64,000 nt of DNA from Pseudomonas saponiphila (lineage in GTDB: Bacteria > Pseudomonadota > Gammaproteobacteria > Pseudomonadales > Pseudomonadaceae): positions 1,860,001-1,924,000 of the forward strand of contig NZ_FNTJ01000002.1 of NCBI RefSeq assembly GCF_900105185.1, read 5' to 3'. Made by a program: the position numbers and the translations under genes. Numbering within the stretch: the first letter of the stretch is position 1; every line of letters begins with the position of its first letter. Below the pieces are notes generated by a model. That model ran no database searches, was not told where the DNA came from, and saw nothing but the letters and a program-made list of their open reading frames with translations. Shown one piece after another: positions 1-7,749 of the stretch.

Positions 1-253
1 TGCCTGGCGTCCGGCGCATATCCATTTCTCGCTGTTCGGCCCGAGCATCCTCACCCGCCTGGTGACCCAGATATATTTCCCCGGCGACCCGCTGCTGGAA
101 TATGACCCGATCTACAACTGCGTGCCGGACACCCGCGCCAAGGAACGCCTGATCGCCAGTTTCGACCTGGAGAAAACCATCCCTTCCTACGCCCTCGGTT
201 ACCGTTGGGACATCGTTCTGCGCGGCCGCGATGCCACGCCGATGGAGAAATGA
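1..253 (+). CDS. pcaH: Protocatechuate 3,4-dioxygenase beta subunit, C-terminal part
   Basis: Only the last ~83 codons are in the window; the reading frame enters at base 2 and ends with TGA at 251-253. The fragment contains the Pro-Ala-His-Ile-His segment (His codons at 17-19 and 23-25). In this family these two histidines are iron ligands of the intradiol dioxygenase active site, which sits in the beta subunit. The tail (PGDPLLEYDPIYNCV, then a run of basic and acidic residues) is typical of PcaH. The enzyme opens the protocatechuate ring to 3-carboxy-cis,cis-muconate in the cytoplasm. pcaG starts one base after the stop, so the two subunits are co-translated. The identity is secure despite truncation by the window edge. 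Confidence 0.93.
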   Translation, partial: AWRPAHIHFSLFGPSILTRLVTQIYFPGDPLLEYDPIYNCVPDTRAKERLIASFDLEKTIPSYALGYRWDIVLRGRDATPMEK

Positions 254-254
254 C

Positions 255-821
255 ATGAGCCTGACCGCGACTACCTCCCACACCGTCGGCCCCTACTACC
301 ACATTGGCCTGACCTGGCTGAACCGCGAAGACCTGACCGAGGAAGGCACCCAGGGCGAGCGGGTGGCAATCACCGGCCAGGTGGTGGATGGCAACGGCCA
401 CTTCGTCAACGACGCCATGCTGGAAGTCTGGCAGGCCAATGCCGCCGGCAAGTACCGCCACCCGGAAGATCAGCAGGACAAGCCCCTGGATCCGCACTTC
501 CAGGGTTTTGGCCGAGTGCCGGTGGACGCCGAAGGGCGCTTTCGCTTCACCACCATCAAGCCGGGTACGGTGCCGGGCCTCAAGGGCTCGACCCAGGCTC
601 CGCACCTGGTGGTGCTGGTGTTTGCCCGTGGCCTGGTCAAGCACCTGCTGACCCGTATCTACTTCGACGGCGAGCCGGCCAACGCCGCCGATCCGTTGCT
701 GGCCTGCGTGCCCGAGGGGCGCCGCGACACCTTGCTGGCCAAGGCCGATGCCGCCGGTCACTACCAGTGGAACGTGATTCTCCAGGGGACCGACGCCGAA
801 ACCGTGTTCTTTGATTACTGA
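255..821 (+). CDS. pcaG: Protocatechuate 3,4-dioxygenase alpha subunit
   Basis: 188 aa, the usual length of PcaG. I chose the ATG at 255 (MSLTATTSHTVGPYY) over an upstream in-frame start because it lies one base past the pcaH stop and the TxSHTVGPYYHIGL N-terminus is the family start. The core carries the intradiol dioxygenase fold motifs (ITGQVVDGNG, DAMLEVWQAN, GRFRFTTIKPG). The alpha subunit shares the fold with PcaH but does not supply the iron ligands; the two form the (alpha-beta-Fe) holoenzyme. Cytoplasmic, first ring-cleavage step of the protocatechuate branch. Confidence 0.95.
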   Translation: MSLTATTSHTVGPYYHIGLTWLNREDLTEEGTQGERVAITGQVVDGNGHFVNDAMLEVWQANAAGKYRHPEDQQDKPLDPHFQGFGRVPVDAEGRFRFTTIKPGTVPGLKGSTQAPHLVVLVFARGLVKHLLTRIYFDGEPANAADPLLACVPEGRRDTLLAKADAAGHYQWNVILQGTDAETVFFDY

Positions 822-924
822 CCCGGCCTGCGGTGACCGCCGCCGCAGCAGGGCACTCTCCACGGGGAACGGGAGTGTTGCCAGGTGTGTCTAGACTCAC
901 ACTGTCCCCCACGAGTGAAAAATC

Positions 925-2220
925 ATGACAACAAGCACAAGTCACTACACCGCAGAGGAGCGCAGCAAAAGGATCTTTGCCATTGTCGGTGCCTCCTCCG
1001 GCAACCTGGTGGAATGGTTCGACTTCTACGTCTATGCCTTTTGCGCCATCTACTTCGCCCCGGCGTTTTTCCCCTCCGACGATCCCACGGTGCAGTTGCT
1101 CAACACCGCCGGGGTGTTCGCCGCCGGCTTTTTGATGCGGCCCATCGGCGGCTGGCTGTTCGGCCGGGTTGCCGACCGCCACGGACGCAAGAACTCGATG
1201 ATGATCTCGGTGCTGATGATGTGCGCCGGTTCCCTGGTCATCGCCTTTTTGCCGACCTACGCCAGCATCGGTGCCTGGGCGCCGTTCCTGCTGCTGGTGG
1301 CGCGCCTGTTCCAGGGCCTGTCGGTGGGCGGTGAATATGGCACCACCGCTACCTACATGAGTGAAGTGGCGCTCAAGGGCCAGCGCGGGTTCTTCGCCTC
1401 ATTCCAGTACGTGACCCTGATCGGCGGGCAACTGCTGGCGGTGTCGGTGCTGGTGGTGCTCCAGCAGTTTCTCGATGAGGCCGCGCTCAAGGCCTGGGGC
1501 TGGCGCATTCCGTTCGTGATTGGCGCCATCGCCGCGCTGATCTCGCTGTTGCTGCGCCGTTCGCTGAAGGAAACCACCAGCAAGGAGATACGCGAGAACA
1601 AGGACGCCGGCAGCGTTGCCGCGCTGTTCAAGCATCACTCGGCGGCCTTTATCACGGTGCTCGGCTACACCGCCGGTGGCTCGCTGATTTTCTACACCTT
1701 CACCACCTACATGCAGAAGTACCTGGTGAACACAGCGGGCATGCACGCCAAGACCGCCAGCTACATCATGACCGGCGCGCTGTTCCTCTATATGTGCATG
1801 CAGCCGCTGTTCGGCATGCTGGCGGACAAGATCGGCCGGCGTAATTCCATGCTCTGGTTCGGCGCCCTGGGTACGCTGTTCACCGTGCCGATCCTGCTGA
1901 CCCTGAAGACCGTTACTAGTCCGTTCCTGGCCTTTGTGCTGATCACCCTGGCCCTGGCCATCGTCAGTTTCTACACCTCCATCAGCGGCCTGGTGAAGGC
2001 CGAGATGTTCCCGCCACAAGTGCGCGCGCTGGGGGTGGGCTTGGCGTATGCGGTGGCCAATGCGATCTTCGGTGGCTCGGCGGAATGGGTTGCCCTGAAC
2101 TTCAAGAACATGGGCATGGAAAACACCTTCTACTGGTACGTCACGGCGATGATGGCGATCGCTTTCCTGTTCAGCCTGCGCCTGCCGAAACAGGCGGCCT
2201 ACCTGCACCACGATCTTTGA
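925..2220 (+). CDS. pcaT: MHS-family MFS transporter, PcaT-like (beta-ketoadipate/dicarboxylate uptake)
   Basis: 431 aa with about 12 hydrophobic segments, inner membrane. It has the metabolite:H+ symporter features: [13 protein letters not shown] in TM1, [15 protein letters not shown] in the loop 2-3 and a second [10 protein letters not shown] loop in the C-terminal half. Length and N-terminus fit PcaT, the beta-ketoadipate transporter of pseudomonads, and the position between pcaHG and pcaBDC supports that. The substrate could instead be another dicarboxylate or aromatic acid (KgtP-type MHS members are similar). The 103-bp gap after pcaG and the hairpin after the gene suggest it is part of, but separately tuned within, the pca transcription unit. 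Confidence 0.8.
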   Translation: MTTSTSHYTAEERSKRIFAIVGASSGNLVEWFDFYVYAFCAIYFAPAFFPSDDPTVQLLNTAGVFAAGFLMRPIGGWLFGRVADRHGRKNSMMISVLMMCAGSLVIAFLPTYASIGAWAPFLLLVARLFQGLSVGGEYGTTATYMSEVALKGQRGFFASFQYVTLIGGQLLAVSVLVVLQQFLDEAALKAWGWRIPFVIGAIAALISLLLRRSLKETTSKEIRENKDAGSVAALFKHHSAAFITVLGYTAGGSLIFYTFTTYMQKYLVNTAGMHAKTASYIMTGALFLYMCMQPLFGMLADKIGRRNSMLWFGALGTLFTVPILLTLKTVTSPFLAFVLITLALAIVSFYTSISGLVKAEMFPPQVRALGVGLAYAVANAIFGGSAEWVALNFKNMGMENTFYWYVTAMMAIAFLFSLRLPKQAAYLHHDL

Positions 2221-2228
2221 CCTGTGTG

Positions 2229-2251
2229 CCTGCGCCCGACTCGGGCGCAGG
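2229..2251 (+). terminator. Hairpin between pcaT and pcaB
   Basis: Nine-base stem CCTGCGCCC / GGGCGCAGG around the loop GACTC; there is no T tract after it. It lies 9 bp after the pcaT stop and just before the pcaB ribosome site. It could be a partial terminator or an mRNA-stabilising/processing hairpin that sets the pcaT:pcaB ratio. Confidence 0.4.
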
Positions 2252-2268
2252 CCTGCTAAGGACTGTTT

Positions 2269-3633
2269 ATGACCCTGACTGCGAGCAACCAGTTGTTCGA
2301 TGCCTACTTCACTGCCCGGGAAATGCGCGGCGTGTTCTGCGACCAGGGGCGGGTCCAGGCCATGCTCGACTTCGAGGCGGCCCTGGCTCGGGCCGAGGCG
2401 CGGATCGGGCTGATCCCGCAGCGCGCCGTGGCCCCTATCGAGGCGGCCTGCCGGGCTCAACTCTATGATTTTCAGGCTCTGGGTGAGGCGATTGCCACGG
2501 CCGGCAATTCGGCGATTCCCCTGGTCAAGGCCTTGGGCAAGCAGATCGCCCGCAGCGATGGTGAGGCCGAACGTTATGTGCACCTGGGCGCCACCAGCCA
2601 GGACGTGATGGACAGCGGGCTGGTGCTGCAATTGCGCGCTGCGGTGCAGTTGCTGGAGCAGGATCTGTTGCGCCTGGGTGAGCTGCTGGCGGCCCAGGCC
2701 AAGCGCCATGCCGACACGCCCCTGGCCGGTCGCACCTGGCTGCAGCACGCGACGCCGGTGACCCTGGGGATGAAGATCGCCGGTTGGCTGGGGGCCGTGA
2801 CCCGCAGCCGCGAGCGCCTGCAACAACTCAAGCCGCGCCTGCTGGTGCTGCAGTTCGGCGGTGCTTCCGGAACCCTCGCGGCCCTCGGCGAGCAGGCCCT
2901 GCCGATTGCCCGGGCCCTGGCCGAGGAGCTGCAGTTGGGCCTGCCGGAACAGCCCTGGCATACCCAGCGCGACCGTCTGGTGGAGTTCGCCTCGGTGCTG
3001 GGCCTGCTGGCCGGCAGCCTGGGCAAGCTGGGGCGTGATATCAGCCTGCTGATGCAGACCGAGGCGGCGGAGGTCTTCGAGCCGGCGGCGCCGGGCAAGG
3101 GCGGTTCGTCCACCATGCCGCACAAGCGCAACCCGGTGGGCGCAGCGGTATTGATCAGCGCCGCGACCCGGGTTCCTGGCCTCTTGGCGACGATGTTCGC
3201 CGCCATGCCCCAGGAGCACGAGCGCAGCCTCGGCCTGTGGCACGCCGAATGGGAAACCCTGCCGGAGATCTGCTGCCTGGTGTCCGGGGCGCTGCAGCAA
3301 GCCTTGCTGGTGGCCGAAGGGCTGCAGGTCGACAGCGCCCGCATGGCGCGCAACCTCGACCTGACCCGGGGCCTGGTCCTGGCCGAAGCGGTGAGCATTG
3401 AACTGGCCCAGCGCCTGGGCCGGGAAACCGCCCATCACCTGTTGGAACAATGCTGCAAGCGTGCGGTGGAGGAACAACGCCATCTGCGCGAGGTATTGGC
3501 AGACGATGCCCGGGTCAGCGCCGAGCTGTCGGCGCCAGAGCTGGATCGTCTGATGGATCCGGCGCATTACCTCGGTCAGGCCCAGGCCTGGGTCGAGCGC
3601 GCCGTGGCTGAACATTTTGCCTTGAAGGCCTGA
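2269..3633 (+). CDS. pcaB: 3-carboxy-cis,cis-muconate cycloisomerase
   Basis: 454 aa, matching PcaB of pseudomonads. It belongs to the fumarase/argininosuccinate lyase superfamily: three conserved regions are visible, HLGATSQDVMDS, the helical QHATPVTLG segment, and the signature loop GKGGSSTMPHKRNPV near residue 280, which carries the catalytic serine of the superfamily. It lactonises 3-carboxymuconate to 4-carboxymuconolactone. The ATG at 2269 has an AAGGA six bases upstream. pcaD follows after 11 bp and pcaC after a further 22 bp, so the three form one operon in pathway order except that pcaC is last. Confidence 0.95.
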   Translation: MTLTASNQLFDAYFTAREMRGVFCDQGRVQAMLDFEAALARAEARIGLIPQRAVAPIEAACRAQLYDFQALGEAIATAGNSAIPLVKALGKQIARSDGEAERYVHLGATSQDVMDSGLVLQLRAAVQLLEQDLLRLGELLAAQAKRHADTPLAGRTWLQHATPVTLGMKIAGWLGAVTRSRERLQQLKPRLLVLQFGGASGTLAALGEQALPIARALAEELQLGLPEQPWHTQRDRLVEFASVLGLLAGSLGKLGRDISLLMQTEAAEVFEPAAPGKGGSSTMPHKRNPVGAAVLISAATRVPGLLATMFAAMPQEHERSLGLWHAEWETLPEICCLVSGALQQALLVAEGLQVDSARMARNLDLTRGLVLAEAVSIELAQRLGRETAHHLLEQCCKRAVEEQRHLREVLADDARVSAELSAPELDRLMDPAHYLGQAQAWVERAVAEHFALKA

Positions 3634-3644
3634 AGGAGACTGCT

Positions 3645-4433
3645 GTGGGATTCGTGAAACTCGCCGAGGGCGATCTGCACTATCAACTCGAAGGACCAGA
3701 GGGGGCGCCGGTACTGGTGCTGTCCAACTCCCTGGGCACCGACCTGCACATGTGGGACAAGCAGATGGCGGCCTTTACCCGGCACTTCCGGGTGTTGCGC
3801 ATGGACACCCGCGGCCATGGCCGTTCGCTGGTCAGCGAGGGGCCCTACAGCATCGAGCAACTGGGCCGGGATGTGCTGGCGTTGCTCGATGCCCTGGATA
3901 TCCCGCGTGCGCATTTCTGCGGCCTGTCCATGGGCGGCCTGATCGGCCAGTGGCTGGGGATCAATGCCGGCGAGCGTTTGCACAAACTGGTGGTGTGCAA
4001 CACCGCCGCCAAGATCGGTGATCCCTCGGTATGGAACCCGCGGATCGAGACGGTGCTGCGTGACGGCCCGGCGGCCATGGTGGCACTGCGTGATGCCTCC
4101 ATCGCCCGCTGGTTTACCGCCGACTTTGCCGAGGCCCACCCTGACCAGGCCAAGCTGATCACCGACATGCTCGCCGCCACTTCGCCCCAGGGCTATGCCG
4201 CCAACTGCGCGGCGGTGCGCGATGCGGATTTTCGCGAGCAACTGGGCGCGATCAAGGTGCCGACCCTGGTGATTGTCGGCAGCGACGACGCGGTGACCCC
4301 GCCCTCCGGCGGCCGCTTCATTGAGCAGCACGTGGCCGGCGCCGAGTACGCCGAGTTCTATGCCGCGCACCTGTCCAACGTCCAGGCCGGCGACGCGTTC
4401 AGCGCCCGTGTCGTGGAATTCCTGCTGGCCTGA
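3645..4433 (+). CDS. pcaD: 3-oxoadipate enol-lactonase
   Basis: 262 aa alpha/beta hydrolase, GTG start with AAGGAG upstream. The nucleophile elbow CGLSMGG places the catalytic serine at residue 95; the acid residue lies in VGSDDAVTPP and the histidine in the C-terminal AAHLSN segment. It hydrolyses beta-ketoadipate enol-lactone to beta-ketoadipate, the point where the catechol and protocatechuate branches meet. Tightly packed between pcaB and pcaC. Confidence 0.94.
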   Translation: MGFVKLAEGDLHYQLEGPEGAPVLVLSNSLGTDLHMWDKQMAAFTRHFRVLRMDTRGHGRSLVSEGPYSIEQLGRDVLALLDALDIPRAHFCGLSMGGLIGQWLGINAGERLHKLVVCNTAAKIGDPSVWNPRIETVLRDGPAAMVALRDASIARWFTADFAEAHPDQAKLITDMLAATSPQGYAANCAAVRDADFREQLGAIKVPTLVIVGSDDAVTPPSGGRFIEQHVAGAEYAEFYAAHLSNVQAGDAFSARVVEFLLA

Positions 4434-4455
4434 GCACTGATTCGAGGAGCCCCTT

Positions 4456-4848
4456 GTGGACGAGAAACAACGTTATGACGCCGGCATGCAGGTGCGCCGC
4501 GCGGTATTGGGCGATGCCCATGTCGACCGCAGCCTGAATGCCCTGAACGAGTTCAACTCGGAATTCCAGGAAATGATCACCCGCCACGCCTGGGGTGATA
4601 TCTGGACCCGTCCGGGCCTGCCGCGGCACACCCGCAGCCTGATCACCATCGCCATGCTGATCGGCATGAACCGCAACGAAGAGCTCAAGCTGCACCTGCG
4701 GGCTGCCGCCAACAATGGCGTGAGCCGTGGCGAGATCAAGGAAGTGATCATGCAGAGCGCGATCTACTGCGGCATCCCGGCAGCCAATGCCACCTTCCAC
4801 CTGGCCGAATCGGTGTGGGACGAACTGGGCACCGAGTCGCGCCTCTAG
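4456..4848 (+). CDS. pcaC: 4-carboxymuconolactone decarboxylase
   Basis: 130 aa, the normal length of stand-alone PcaC (no PcaD fusion, unlike some other bacteria). GTG start preceded by GAGGAG. It contains the AhpD/CMD-like helical core (RPGLPRHTRSLITIAML, then GEIKEVIMQSAIYCG). It decarboxylates 4-carboxymuconolactone to the enol-lactone used by PcaD. It is the last gene of the pca operon; downstream are REP sequences and a long palindrome shared with the convergent porin gene. Confidence 0.94.
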   Translation: MDEKQRYDAGMQVRRAVLGDAHVDRSLNALNEFNSEFQEMITRHAWGDIWTRPGLPRHTRSLITIAMLIGMNRNEELKLHLRAAANNGVSRGEIKEVIMQSAIYCGIPAANATFHLAESVWDELGTESRL

Positions 4849-4900
4849 GCATTCGACTTGTCGGCGAAGAGGGGCCGTTCATCATTGCGCGGCGTCTTTG

Positions 4901-4964
4901 TTCGCGAGCAAGCTCGCTCCTACCAGAAGCGGATGTTGTTGTAGGAGCCGGCTTGCCGGCGAAG
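4901..4964. repeat. Two REP palindromes
   Basis: TTCGCGAGCAAGCTCGCTCCTAC at 4901-4923 and GTAGGAGCCGGCTTGCCGGCGAA at 4941-4963, in opposite orientation. They are the common extragenic palindromes of fluorescent pseudomonads and lie between the convergent pcaC and porin genes. Confidence 0.85.
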
Positions 4965-4988
4965 GAGCCCGTCGATGTGGGGTGGCGA

Positions 4989-5018
4989 GCAAGCACGCTC
5001 CTGCAGGAGCGTGCTTGC
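4989..5018. terminator. 30-bp perfect palindrome between convergent genes
   Basis: GCAAGCACGCTCCTG (4989-5003) is followed directly by its exact reverse complement (5004-5018). It lies 18 bp beyond the stop of the minus-strand porin and downstream of pcaC, so it probably ends transcripts from both sides. It looks like two fused REP half-sites rather than a classic terminator, since no T tract follows on either strand. Confidence 0.5.
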
Positions 5019-5035
5019 GCTCGCGGTGAGGCGTT

Positions 5036-6298
5036 TTACAGCAGGCTCAGCGGATAGCTGACGATCAGGCGGTTTTCGTCGAACTCGTTGTTGCTGAAAT
5101 CCCGGCGCATGGTGGAGTTGCGCCATTTCAGGTTGAGGTTCTTCAGCGTGCCGCTCTGCACCGTGTAGCCCAGCTCGCTTTCCCGGCCCCACTCCTTGCC
5201 GTCGCTGACCGTGGCGGTGTGCACGTTGCTGCCGCTGATGTAGCGGTTCATCAGGGTCAGGCCTGGCACGCCGAGGGCGGCGAAGTTGTAGTCATGGCGC
5301 AGTTGCCAGGATTTTTCCTGGGCGTTGTCGTAGCTGGCGTTGAAGCTGTCGTTGGCCAGGGTGCCGCCGCTGGTGCCGTTGACCCGCATCCAGGCGCTGG
5401 GGCCGGTGAGTTTCTGCAGGCCGACGTAGAAGGTGTTGCCGCCGTACTTGGCCGAGAACAGGCCGGACCAGGTGCGGTTTTCCAGATCGCCGGCACGGGC
5501 GCTGCCGTCTTCCTTGCCGTAGAAGAAGCCCAGGTTGGCGCCCAGGGTCCAGTCGCCCAGCGGCTGGGTGTGGATCAGGTTGACGAACTGCTGGCGGTAG
5601 ATGTCCTTGAGCTGGGCGTTCCACAGGGCGACCTGGGTGCGCTTGTCGTTGAAGGCGTATTCGGCGCCCTGGAAGTTGAAGCGGTCGGAAGTGAAGGCCG
5701 CTTTGCCGAACATCGTCATGTCATTCATGCTGCTGTCGTCGCGCGGGCTGTTGGCGCGGAACTGGCCGCCATAGAGCGTCAGGCCGGCGATTTCCCTGGA
5801 GGTGATCTGGCCGCCGCGGAAGGTCTGCGGCAGCGAGCGACCGTCATCGGAACGCAGGATCGGCAGCACCGGCATCCACTCGCCGACCTTGACTTCGGTC
5901 TGCGACAACCGGGCCTTGAACGCGACCCCCAGGCGTCCGAAGTTGTCCGCCGGGCGGCCGTCGTGGTCCAGGGGCAGCAACTGGGTGCCACCGGTGCCCT
6001 TGCCACCGTCGAGTTTCAGTGAGTACAGGCCCAGCACATCCATGCCGAACCCCACGGTGCCCTGGGTGAACCCCGACTTGGCGTCGAGGATGAAGCTCTG
6101 GGTCCACTCTTCGGCCTTGCCCTGGGCCTTGGTCGGGTTGGTGAAGTTGCGGTTGATGTAGAAGTTGCGCAGGTTCAGGTTGGCCTGGGCGTCTTCGAAA
6201 AAGCCTGATTCTTCGGCCCCTGCCGGCAGGGCGAGGCTGGTCAACGCCACCGCCAGAAGGCAGGGCACGAGGTGTTGTGGCGGGGTGATTGGCTTCAT
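5036..6298 (-). CDS. OprD-family outer-membrane porin
   Basis: 420 aa with an N-terminal signal peptide (basic start, hydrophobic stretch, cleavage near PAGAEE) and the OprD-family order: short FFEDAQANLNLRNFYINR opening, repeated amphipathic strands, and a C-terminal strand ending in Leu-Leu. Family members are substrate-selective channels for amino acids and aromatic or aliphatic acids. Its place beside the pca operon suggests uptake of an aromatic acid, but the orientation is convergent and I cannot name the substrate. Transcribed from its own promoter in 6299-6600. Confidence 0.88.
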   Translation of the reverse strand: MKPITPPQHLVPCLLAVALTSLALPAGAEESGFFEDAQANLNLRNFYINRNFTNPTKAQGKAEEWTQSFILDAKSGFTQGTVGFGMDVLGLYSLKLDGGKGTGGTQLLPLDHDGRPADNFGRLGVAFKARLSQTEVKVGEWMPVLPILRSDDGRSLPQTFRGGQITSREIAGLTLYGGQFRANSPRDDSSMNDMTMFGKAAFTSDRFNFQGAEYAFNDKRTQVALWNAQLKDIYRQQFVNLIHTQPLGDWTLGANLGFFYGKEDGSARAGDLENRTWSGLFSAKYGGNTFYVGLQKLTGPSAWMRVNGTSGGTLANDSFNASYDNAQEKSWQLRHDYNFAALGVPGLTLMNRYISGSNVHTATVSDGKEWGRESELGYTVQSGTLKNLNLKWRNSTMRRDFSNNEFDENRLIVSYPLSLL

Positions 6299-6907
6299 GT
6301 GTCGGTCTCTCTAATTGTTAGGGGCGCAGCAACGCACTGCCGGCAAGAATCTGCGGACAACGTGCAATACCTGGAAGGTGCAGCGGGTGGGATCAGCCGG
6401 AGCGGGCAGGGCGTGGGGGCATGACATCGAACCTGTTGTTATTGGTGTGTTCGGGTGCCGGGAATGGTGCGTCGCCCCCCAGGGGCGATCAATTGGCGAA
6501 TGGCGGTTTTGGGCGATTAACGAACACTTATCGAGTCCGTTGCAGGGGCTCGGACAGCCCCGGGATTGCTGTTGAATCCAGGGGTTGCCCGCGTTGCTCA
6601 ATCGGGCGTGGTCCTTGTGCTGTATATCTGGCGCGCCACAGATTCACTAAAAGTGTTTATTGCTTTGGTTGTAAGCCATTGTCCGCAAGTGGCGTACTTG
6701 TATAAAAGATATAGGAGTAATCGCCAGTTAAACTTTAAATTCGGTGTTATCTATTATCGTAAAAAGGTTTAAGCGAAAACTTTGCCTGTGCTGGAAATGC
6801 AGACTCTCCTTGCTATATTGAAATTCCTCAGGGCGAATAGGGATAAGTTGTAAGTTTCGTCAGGAGAAAGGTTGTTATCGTGCTTTCAATATATAAGGAG
6901 AAATACC
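6299..6907. promoter_or_regulatory. Gene-free AT-rich divergent region upstream of the peptide-modification operon
   Basis: 609 bp between the porin start and the precursor gene. I see no convincing gene in it. From about 6640 to 6900 the composition is much more AT-rich than the rest of the window. A TGC-TATATT extended -10-like element lies at 6811-6819 and may start the operon, but no good -35 accompanies it. A clear ribosome site AAGGAG at 6895-6900 sits seven bases before the precursor ATG. No REP element lies in this region. Confidence 0.4.
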
Positions 6908-7165
6908 ATGAGTACGAAAGTCAATCAGGAGCGCCTTGCATCAGTAGTCGGCCGTGCACTTCTGGATAAGGACTTCGCGGCGCAGTTGCATCAGGATCCT
7001 GAAGCGGCCGCCAAAGGCATCGGCGTGCACCTGAGTGCTACCGAAGTGGGCGCCGTGAAAAGTATCGACACGGCAAAACTGACCAGTGCCGGGTCGGCCA
7101 TTCGCGACAAGATCGGTGTCGCGGCGATCTTTGACACTCAACAGCAACAGGCGCGAATGGACTGA
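6908..7165 (+). CDS. Putative RiPP precursor, NHLP/Os1348-like leader peptide
   Basis: 85 aa; ATG at 6908 chosen for the strong AAGGAG. The first ~65 residues fit the nitrile-hydratase-leader/Os1348-type fold: VVGRALLDKDFAAQLHQDP, then LSATEVGAVKSID, as in peptides that carry the modification core at the C-terminus. There is no double-Gly cleavage site. The likely core is the tail after about residue 69, ending AAIFDTQQQQARMD: it has no cysteine, a single Thr, one Phe, two Asp and four Gln in a row. Three modification-type genes follow in the same direction with almost no gaps, which is the main reason to read it as a precursor. It could alternatively be a small carrier or regulatory protein with the same helical fold. 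Confidence 0.72.
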   Translation: MSTKVNQERLASVVGRALLDKDFAAQLHQDPEAAAKGIGVHLSATEVGAVKSIDTAKLTSAGSAIRDKIGVAAIFDTQQQQARMD

Positions 7166-7258
7166 GTGGGACCTGTGCAATCCGCTGTGGCGCATTCAAG
7201 TCTGCATGAGTGCGACACAGCGGAATCGGGATTCAAGTTCACATTGGAGTGCCGGTCC

Positions 7259-7729
7259 GTGTCCATCAGCCTGGTGTCGATGCAGGAAGCCGACTTCGAG
7301 CGTTTCGCCCGGCGAGCCCTCGAGGAGTATGCCGCCGGCATGGTGGCCGCCGGTGAATGGCCGCCGGAGCAGGCCTCGTTCCAGGCGGCGGAGGTGTTCC
7401 GCCAGTTGCTTCCGCAGGGGCGCCTGAGCCCGCGCAACCACCTGTGGCGGGCGCTGTATGCCGGGCGGGCGGTGGGCGAGTTGTGGATCGCCGAACGTCA
7501 GGCCGGTTCCCGACGGATTGCCTTCATCCTCGATCTCTATATCGAGCCGATCGAACGTCGCCGGGGTTACGCCAGGCAGACGCTGCTGGCCGGTGAGTCG
7601 CTGGCGCGCCAGTGGGGCTGTGATGAAATGCGTTTGCATGTCTTCGGTCGCAACCTTGAAGCGCGTCGTCTTTATGAACTGCTGGGCTATGAAGTCGCCA
7701 GCCTGACGATGAGCAAGCCCTTGCCGTGA
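7259..7729 (+). CDS. GNAT-family N-acetyltransferase
   Basis: 156 aa from the GTG at 7259, which has GGAG nine bases upstream; the frame is open back to another GTG at 7166, directly after the precursor stop, but that extension has no family similarity. The acetyl-CoA-binding region is visible: hydrophobic AFILDLYIEPIERRRGYARQ with the RxxGYA loop, then LHVFGRNLEARRLYELLGYE, the standard C-terminal GNAT segment. In the operon it probably acetylates the modified peptide or gives self-protection; RimI/YjaB-type GNATs occur in RiPP loci. Acceptor unknown. Confidence 0.82.
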   Translation: MSISLVSMQEADFERFARRALEEYAAGMVAAGEWPPEQASFQAAEVFRQLLPQGRLSPRNHLWRALYAGRAVGELWIAERQAGSRRIAFILDLYIEPIERRRGYARQTLLAGESLARQWGCDEMRLHVFGRNLEARRLYELLGYEVASLTMSKPLP

Positions 7730-7749
7730 ACTTTAGGGATGGTTGAACC

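Noticed and set aside
1399..3615. 738-aa open frame antisense to the transporter and pcaB
   Set aside because: Gln/His/Arg/Gly-rich translation without any domain, fully opposite well-supported genes; a product of GC-rich third codon positions.
6566..6772. 68-aa open frame in the region before the precursor gene
   Set aside because: No convincing ribosome site or similarity; it spans the change from GC- to AT-rich sequence and is probably non-coding.
6791..6819. Sigma-54 promoter (TGGAA ... TTGC) before the precursor gene
   Set aside because: The GG and GC elements are about 18 bases apart; sigma-54 needs ten bases between them.
7166..7258. Earlier GTG start of the GNAT gene, next to the precursor stop
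   Set aside because: No ribosome site of its own beyond the precursor end, and the 31 extra residues do not fit the GNAT fold; GTG at 7259 has GGAG at good spacing.
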